Assembly: GCA_030591745.1 (NCBI GenBank)
Contig: JAUVAM010000054.1
Location: forward strand, 1-10,572
Origin: Deltaproteobacteria bacterium
Lineage (GTDB): Bacteria; Myxococcota; B64-G9
Length of the DNA: 10,572 nucleotides
Reading direction: 5' to 3'
Part shown: in pieces, positions 5,969 to 10,572 of the stretch
Numbering within the stretch: the first letter of the stretch is position 1
Layout of the letters: each line of letters starts with the position of its first letter
Notes under the pieces: generated by a model
The model's database searches: none
Told to the model about the DNA's origin: nothing
What the model saw: the letters and a program-made list of their open reading frames with translations, nothing else
Position numbers and translations under genes: made by a program

Positions 5969-6964
5969 ATGAAGGACACTTCAAGGCGGGTTGCCTGGTT
6001 GTTTTCGGTTTTTGGTCTCGTGTTGTTTTTATTCGCTTGTGCGGGCGGTGGTGGTGAGGGCGACGCGGGTGTTTCAGACGCGGACGCCCATGTCGAGGAT
6101 GGGGCGGATGCCGATTCAGATGCTGACGGAACAAGCTTGTCGGATGTGGATCTCGGTGATGCATACGGCCTCCTGGTGCCGACGGGATTTCAGGCTTGCT
6201 CCCAGGCTGGTTATCTCTGGTCCGAGGACATCCCGGACGTTTTGCGCTGGTTCGCACGGGTGACCTTCAAGCCGGGACTTTTCCGGCTCGACAAGGATCT
6301 GGCTTCCTTTGAGGCGGATCTGATCGAGCAGGTGGAGTGGAACCGCGAGCCCCAAATAGCGACCCCGACGGGGCCGGGGCAATTCACCCGCGAGGACGAA
6401 CGCTACACCTATACTCAGGATTTTGCCTTCGGTCAGGACCTGATGCGTCTCGAGATGCGAGTCTCCTTTGAGCCGAATGAAGGTCCGGATCCGGGTCAGG
6501 TCATCGAGCTGAATGAGACCCACTTCATGGGCTATCGAGTGAGCCTGGGTGCTTTGATTTCGGTGACCAGTTTGTACTTCAACGCCTGTACCTGCGACAC
6601 CTTCACCAGCCGGGTGGTCGATTACACCTTCGAGGACGGTGACCTGTTGTCGATCGAGGTTTGCTCGATTTGTCCTGGTGATTTCTGCAAGAACTCCACC
6701 GGACGAATTCCCCGGGCGGATGTGACGTTCTCGGGCGAAAGCCGCACGCTCAGCGATCAAATGCAACTCTCCATCGTCTTCGGCCAGCACGACTGGTACG
6801 GAACCGCCCTGGTGTACCTCCGAGAGCCGCTGGCGGGCTACGCAGGCCTGGTGCTCACCTTCGGCAACATGCTCGAGGGGGGTACGGTTGATTTATTCGA
6901 CGAGAGCCTCGAGGTGATTCAGACGAAAAACGTGACCCAGACGGAGATTCGCCCTGCTTGGTGA
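5969..6964 (+). CDS. Predicted outer-membrane lipoprotein of unknown function
   Basis: This encodes 331 residues and I do not recognise the family. The N-terminus is a lipoprotein signal peptide: basic start, hydrophobic core and lipobox L-F-A-C with the lipidated Cys at 24. Ala rather than Asp at +2 fits outer-membrane delivery by Lol. Residues 25-65 are a flexible Gly/Asp/Ala-rich linker, a style common in lipoproteins of Deltaproteobacteria. The rest (about 66-331) looks like a mainly beta-strand domain with many alternating hydrophobic residues. It has six further Cys: C77, the pair C207/C209, and C232/C235/C240, probably three disulfides or, less likely in this compartment, a metal site. 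The ATG at 5969 is chosen because it has AAGGGG 9 bases upstream and gives the signal peptide. It follows the subtilisin terminator, so a shared role with the protease is unproven. Confidence 0.8.
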   Translation: MKDTSRRVAWLFSVFGLVLFLFACAGGGGEGDAGVSDADAHVEDGADADSDADGTSLSDVDLGDAYGLLVPTGFQACSQAGYLWSEDIPDVLRWFARVTFKPGLFRLDKDLASFEADLIEQVEWNREPQIATPTGPGQFTREDERYTYTQDFAFGQDLMRLEMRVSFEPNEGPDPGQVIELNETHFMGYRVSLGALISVTSLYFNACTCDTFTSRVVDYTFEDGDLLSIEVCSICPGDFCKNSTGRIPRADVTFSGESRTLSDQMQLSIVFGQHDWYGTALVYLREPLAGYAGLVLTFGNMLEGGTVDLFDESLEVIQTKNVTQTEIRPAW

Positions 6965-7002
6965 CAAGCCGTGACGGCGCTGGACGCCCTGCCTGAAAAG
7001 GC

Positions 7003-7032
7003 TTGGCTATCATCGCTTGGGTCAGATAGAAT
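7003..7032 (+). promoter_or_regulatory. Candidate sigma-70 promoter for the FHA-permease operon
   Basis: TTGGCT (7003-7008, four of six -35 matches) and TAGAAT (7027-7032, five of six -10 matches) are separated by 18 bases. The implied start point near 7040 leaves a short leader with GAGAGG (7045-7050) 8 bases before the ATG at 7059. It sits in the only intergenic gap upstream of this four-gene run, which supports it. Confidence 0.45.
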
Positions 7033-7058
7033 GAGTTCTTTCCTGAGAGGCACTGGGT

Positions 7059-7505
7059 ATGTTTCAGTTTTTTGATGAAGTAGCGCGCATCAGCCATCCG
7101 CTGACCGGCCTCATCAAGCAGATCGGTCGTGGGGATGAATGCGATATCATCGTGGCCGACGACACCAGTGTGTCGCGCAATCACGCACGATTGGATCGGG
7201 ACGGGGACGACTGGGTCTTAGTCGACTTGGGCTCCACCAACGGCACTTTTGTGAACGGAAAACGTATCTCCGAGGCGAAGTTGAGCGCGGGCGATGTCGT
7301 CGAAATCGGCGACCGCAAAATGCGTTTTATTCCCATCGTAGCCAGCGAGCGGGATGTGCAGAAGCGTACCACCAACGTAAGCGTGCGTCAGGCCCAACTC
7401 AAGGGCGGGCGCTCTAATGATCCAACCAGTGTTTTTTCCCGCATGAAGACCGCATTTAGCGGCGACGAGGGGAAAGACGACCCAGAGAAGGGGGAATCAT
7501 CATGA
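7059..7505 (+). CDS. Small FHA-domain protein
   Basis: This encodes 148 residues, and residues 1-92 form a single forkhead-associated domain. FHA domains bind phosphothreonine peptides and link Ser/Thr kinases to partners in the cytoplasm. The core motifs are intact: G23-R24 (IGRGDECDI), S39-R40-N41-H42 and S59-T60-N61-G62-T63, including the Arg, Ser, His and Asn used for phosphopeptide contact. The tail (93-148) is polar and probably disordered, with several Ser/Thr (RTTNVS, DPTSVFSRMKTAFS) that could themselves be phosphorylated, as in self-inhibited FHA proteins. There is no signal peptide or other domain. The stop overlaps the next start as ATGA (7502-7505), so translation of the two is probably coupled. 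This makes a role connected with the envelope genes downstream likely, but no kinase is in view. Confidence 0.93.
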   Translation: MFQFFDEVARISHPLTGLIKQIGRGDECDIIVADDTSVSRNHARLDRDGDDWVLVDLGSTNGTFVNGKRISEAKLSAGDVVEIGDRKMRFIPIVASERDVQKRTTNVSVRQAQLKGGRSNDPTSVFSRMKTAFSGDEGKDDPEKGESS

Positions 7506-8077
7506 TGAATCGATTTTTCTTGGCCATCGCTGTCCTGTGTCTGTTGCCTTCCGGCTTTGCTTCGGGCTTGACCGTTGAGGGGAAGAATTACCCCGCCACC
7601 ATCAGCAAGCAGGGCAAGGACCTGAAGCTGATCGGTGCCGGCCTGCGTGAGAAGTGGTTCTTCGACGTGTACGCCATGGGGGCGTATTCCGAGAGCAAAG
7701 CCTGTGCGGTGACGGACATCGTCAACAAAGACGAAGCCAAGATGCTCAGGCTCGACTTGCTTCGGGACGTGTCCGCGGAGAAAATGGCGACGACCATCGG
7801 CGAGTCCTTTGAGGAGCACATGCCCAAGAATGCTTCTCCTGAGTTGAAAAAGCAGCGCAAGACCTTCGCATCCTATTTCAAGAAAGAATGCACCGAGGGC
7901 ACCGTGCTGGAGTTTATTTATGTCCCTGGGCAGGGAACTTTTCTCTTTCAAGACGGTAAAGAGATGGGTCCCGTGATGAAGGGCAAGGATTTTCATGTGG
8001 TGCTTTGGGATATTTACTTCGGCAAAGAGACCTGCTGCGATGATTTGAAAGAGGACATTCTGAAGACCTGCAAGTAA
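7502..8077 (+). CDS. Secreted chalcone-isomerase-like protein
   Basis: This encodes 191 residues. A signal peptide (about 1-20, ending SGFA) leads to a domain that matches the bacterial chalcone isomerase-like group (the Pfam family I recall as Chalcone_3). Diagnostic segments are L-x-GAGLREKWFFDVYAMGAY (43-62) and the end-of-domain VVLWDIYFGKETCCDDLKEDIL (166-187). Despite the name, these bacterial proteins are not known flavonoid enzymes; related CHI-fold proteins in plants bind fatty acids. Export to the periplasm is predicted. Five Cys remain after cleavage (C68, C130, C178, C179, C190), including an adjacent pair. The start overlaps the FHA stop, with AAGGGGG (7488-7494) 7 bases upstream. 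ATG 7505 is an alternative start one codon later. The two permease genes follow, 46 bases on. Confidence 0.85.
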   Translation: MMNRFFLAIAVLCLLPSGFASGLTVEGKNYPATISKQGKDLKLIGAGLREKWFFDVYAMGAYSESKACAVTDIVNKDEAKMLRLDLLRDVSAEKMATTIGESFEEHMPKNASPELKKQRKTFASYFKKECTEGTVLEFIYVPGQGTFLFQDGKEMGPVMKGKDFHVVLWDIYFGKETCCDDLKEDILKTCK

Positions 8078-8123
8078 TTCCAAGTTTTAACCTCCTGACC
8101 CGATAAACGCCGGGGATTTTCTG

Positions 8124-9338
8124 ATGAGAGTCTCTAAGATGGCCTGGCGAAACGTGGGTCGTAGTCGCCGGCGCAGCTTTGTCAGCATCGGGGCCATGAC
8201 TTTCGCGCTGTGGGTGCTGCTTCAGTACTCCGGGCTGATCCAGGGCTACATGTCGGCCATGGAGAACAACATCCTGGACCTCGCCTTCGGCGATATCCAG
8301 ATTACCGCCCTCTCTTGGCAAGATGATCCTTCTCTTTACTCCCGCGTCGTCGAGCCCGGGGCTCTGGTGGAGAAGCTGGAGGCTGAAGGATACCGCGCAT
8401 CGGCGCGCCTGTTGGGTGCTGGCCTTGGGGCCGCTGGAGACGCAGCCTCCGGCATCATGCTGGTGGGGCTCGACGTCAAGCGGGACGCCACCACCGGCAG
8501 TCTGCATACGGCCGTGGATCAAGGGGCCTGGCTTGACGAAACCAAGCCCGAAGAGGTGGTCATCGGCCGGCGCTTGGCCCGCACGCTGAACCTTGGCGTC
8601 GGCGACGAGCTGGTGGTCTTGAGCCAGGCGGCCGACGGCAGCATCGCCAACGCCCTTTACCAAATCAGAGGCATCATGCTCGGGGTCAAGGAAGGCCTCG
8701 ATCGGCGCGGTGTGTGGATGACCGAGGCCGCCTTTCGCGAGCTCATGGTCATGGCCGAGGGTGCCCATCAGATCATCGTGCGCCGGCCCAAGGGAAGCGA
8801 GCTGGCCAGCGCCACGGCGAAGGTCCGGGCGCTGGCACCCGGCGTCGAGGTCAGGAGCTGGCGGGAGCTCATGCCCGAACTCGCCTCCATGTTCGACACC
8901 CAGAAGGGCGCGATTTGGATCATGTTCATCATCGTCTACATCGTGATCGGGATTTTGCTTCTCAACACCATGCTGATGGCGGTCTTTGAGCGGGTGCGTG
9001 AGCTCGGGGTCCTAAAGGCCCTCGGGGCCAGTCCAGGCACTGTGCTGCGCTTGATTCTCACCGAATGCGGCATTCAAGTCGGCATCGCCATCGGGGTCGG
9101 TACGCTGCTTGCGCTACCCGGCTTGTACTACCTGACCACCACCGGCATCGATATGATGGGCGGCGCCAACATGTCATTCGGCGGTATTGCTTTTAACTCG
9201 ATATGGAAGGCGGAGATCAGCTCGACCACATTTTCTGGTCCGATCATTATGCTGATCATCGTGGTTTTCTTAGCCGTCCTCTATCCGGCTTTCAAGGCGG
9301 CCATGATCAAACCGGTCGAAGCGATGCGTCATTATTGA
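8124..9338 (+). CDS. ABC transporter permease, FtsX/LolE/MacB type
   Basis: This encodes 404 residues with the standard type VII ABC permease layout. An N-terminal MAWRN-x-x-x-SRRRS motif precedes the first membrane helix (about 18-40), a large periplasmic domain (about 41-260) follows, and three further helices lie at about 264-288, 308-335 and 373-395. The cytoplasmic coupling segment ERVRELGVLKALGASPGTV (289-307) is the classic FtsX-family signature, and the protein ends in KPVEAMRHY. LolC/E use this architecture to extract lipoproteins, and MacB-type proteins use it to drive periplasmic carriers without moving substrate through the membrane. The Shine-Dalgarno sequence is modest (GGGGA, 8112-8116). 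It is followed after 25 bases by a second permease, so a heterodimer is likely. No ATPase is inside the window. Confidence 0.92.
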   Translation: MRVSKMAWRNVGRSRRRSFVSIGAMTFALWVLLQYSGLIQGYMSAMENNILDLAFGDIQITALSWQDDPSLYSRVVEPGALVEKLEAEGYRASARLLGAGLGAAGDAASGIMLVGLDVKRDATTGSLHTAVDQGAWLDETKPEEVVIGRRLARTLNLGVGDELVVLSQAADGSIANALYQIRGIMLGVKEGLDRRGVWMTEAAFRELMVMAEGAHQIIVRRPKGSELASATAKVRALAPGVEVRSWRELMPELASMFDTQKGAIWIMFIIVYIVIGILLLNTMLMAVFERVRELGVLKALGASPGTVLRLILTECGIQVGIAIGVGTLLALPGLYYLTTTGIDMMGGANMSFGGIAFNSIWKAEISSTTFSGPIIMLIIVVFLAVLYPAFKAAMIKPVEAMRHY

Positions 9339-9352
9339 AGGTGGCGTTTTTT

Positions 9353-9356
9353 AGGA
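9353..9356 (+). promoter_or_regulatory. Ribosome binding site of the second permease
   Basis: AGGA lies 7 bases before ATG 9364. It supports that start for an open frame that has no stop codon before the window edge. Confidence 0.65.
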
Positions 9357-9363
9357 AAACAGG

Positions 9364-10572
9364 ATGAACGGCAACAATCTGGCTCTCATGGCCTGGCGAA
9401 ATCTGTGGCGGCATCGGCGCAGGACGATTATCACGATTTCCGGCATCGCCTTTGGCCTGCTGCTCGCGGTTCTCTTCACCGGCATCTCGGACGCCGGTTA
9501 TGGCAACATGATCGATTACGCCGCCCGCCTGCGCGGGGGTCATGTCACTGTGCAACACGCCGAATATTTGGACAAGCCCACCCTGTCTCGTACGGTGCCG
9601 GAGGGCCGCGCTTTCACCGAGTACGCCCTGGTCGAGCCCGGCGTGACCCGCGTGGTCACCCGCATTTCGGGCGAGGTGATGCTTTCGACCGCGGGCAAAA
9701 ACTACGGTGCCGGTTTCATCGCCTACGATCCCGCGAGCGAGGACGACGAAACCTTCGGGATGCTCAAGAGCATCGGCCAGACCCCCGAAGACGGCGAGGC
9801 CTTTGCCGAGGCCAAGGGCCGGGGCATCATCCTCGGTGCGCGGCTGGCCAAGAATCTCAGCGTTGGGCTCGGCAAGAAGGTCGTTTACACCATGACCGAC
9901 AAACAGGGCGAGATCGTCACCGGCCTGAGCCGGGTGAGCGGCATCATTCGCACCGGCGGTCCGAGCGTTGATGGCGGCATCTGTTTGTTCCCCATCGACA
10001 CCATCCGCGAGACCCTCGGCTACCAGGCCGACGAGGGCACCATGGTCTCGATTTTTTTAGACGACCACCGCGATGCCCGGCGAGTGGCGGCCAAGTTACA
10101 AGCCCAGGTCGGCGACCAGGCCGCGGCCTTGATCTGGAGTGAGACCCAGCCGGATCTGGCGGCTTTTATTTCCATGAAGGTCAACGGCGGGATCTTTTTG
10201 GAGATGATCATCGCGATTTTGATAGCAGCAGTGATTTTTATCACTCTGTTTGTGAGCGTCATGGAGCGGCTGCGAGAGTTCGGTATTCTCTTGGCCATCG
10301 GCTGTTCGCCGGGGCGCTTGTCGGCTCTGGTGCTGCTTGAAAGTTTTTGGCTTGCGATCGTCGGGCTGGGGGTTGGGATTCTGCTTGCCCTCGGCCCTTA
10401 CTTTCTTCTGGCCGAAAAGGGCCTGGACCTGAGGGCCATGATGGGCGTGGACAAGGTGCCGGAGATCTCCGGCATCGCCATGAGCCCGATCATTCCCTTT
10501 GGGATTTACCCGGAAAACGCCGTGATCATCGGGCTCCTGGTGGTCATCGCCACGATGCTCTCCGGTGTATAC
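9364..10572 (+). CDS. Second ABC permease, FtsX/LolC-E type, cut by window edge
   Basis: The frame is open from ATG 9364 to the last base, giving 403 residues without a stop; only the end of the last helix and the tail should be missing. It is a paralogue of the preceding permease. MAWRNLWRHRRRT (9-21) leads into helix 1 (about 21-41), then come a periplasmic domain (about 42-275), helix 2 (277-299), the coupling motif ERLREFGILLAIGCSPGRL (301-319), helix 3 (about 320-348) and helix 4 starting near 386. The periplasmic domain differs clearly from that of its partner, as with LolC and LolE, which have different roles toward carrier and substrate. The pairing suggests a heterodimeric transporter whose ATPase gene probably follows to the right. 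Confidence 0.92.
   Translation, partial: MNGNNLALMAWRNLWRHRRRTIITISGIAFGLLLAVLFTGISDAGYGNMIDYAARLRGGHVTVQHAEYLDKPTLSRTVPEGRAFTEYALVEPGVTRVVTRISGEVMLSTAGKNYGAGFIAYDPASEDDETFGMLKSIGQTPEDGEAFAEAKGRGIILGARLAKNLSVGLGKKVVYTMTDKQGEIVTGLSRVSGIIRTGGPSVDGGICLFPIDTIRETLGYQADEGTMVSIFLDDHRDARRVAAKLQAQVGDQAAALIWSETQPDLAAFISMKVNGGIFLEMIIAILIAAVIFITLFVSVMERLREFGILLAIGCSPGRLSALVLLESFWLAIVGLGVGILLALGPYFLLAEKGLDLRAMMGVDKVPEISGIAMSPIIPFGIYPENAVIIGLLVVIATMLSGVY

Noticed and set aside
6966..7004. Nested short inverted repeats (AAGCC/GGCTT, GGCG/CGCC, GCCT-GAAA-AGGC) after the lipoprotein gene
   Set aside because: The stems are 4-5 bp, compete with each other and have no T-run, so they do not support an intrinsic terminator.

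Overview
The window looks like the chromosome of a Gram-negative, fairly GC-rich member of the old Deltaproteobacteria (Myxococcota, Bradymonadota or similar). The reasons are a secreted subtilisin carrying CGDGxC-type cysteine repeats, a lipoprotein with an Asp/Ala/Gly-rich linker after its lipobox, an FHA-domain protein, a very long acidic disordered protein, a GT9 (heptosyltransferase-type) glycosyltransferase, and two LolC/E- or MacB-like permeases. The placement is by style of gene content, not by a marker gene.

Layout. The end of an unidentified + strand gene (1-119) converges on a minus-strand gene (135-2888) for a 917-residue acidic, repeat-rich protein with a small duplicated beta-rich C-terminal domain. 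That gene is divergent from a GT9 glycosyltransferase (2997-3959). The 209-bp interval after it holds a possible terminator or operator dyad and a good sigma-54-type -24/-12 element. These precede the best start (ATG 4169) of a secreted subtilisin, whose C-terminus has five 72-bp cysteine-rich repeats and then a six-cysteine tail spaced like an inhibitor cystine knot. A strong intrinsic terminator (5908-5941) closes that unit. A predicted outer-membrane lipoprotein (5969-6964) follows; its Shine-Dalgarno sequence lies in the loop of a small hairpin.

From 7059 to the right edge is an apparent four-gene operon: FHA protein, secreted chalcone-isomerase-like protein (ATGA overlap with the FHA gene), and two FtsX/LolE-type ABC permeases. 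The second permease (9364 onward) is cut by the window edge. No ATPase is seen, so it is probably beyond the edge. A pSer/pThr-reading protein next to a secreted CHI-fold protein (a fold with lipid-binding members) and Lol-like permeases suggests an envelope lipid or lipoprotein trafficking cassette. That functional reading is inference.

No tRNA, rRNA, CRISPR array, insertion sequence or prophage gene was recognised. No gene-free stretch exceeds 300 bases.
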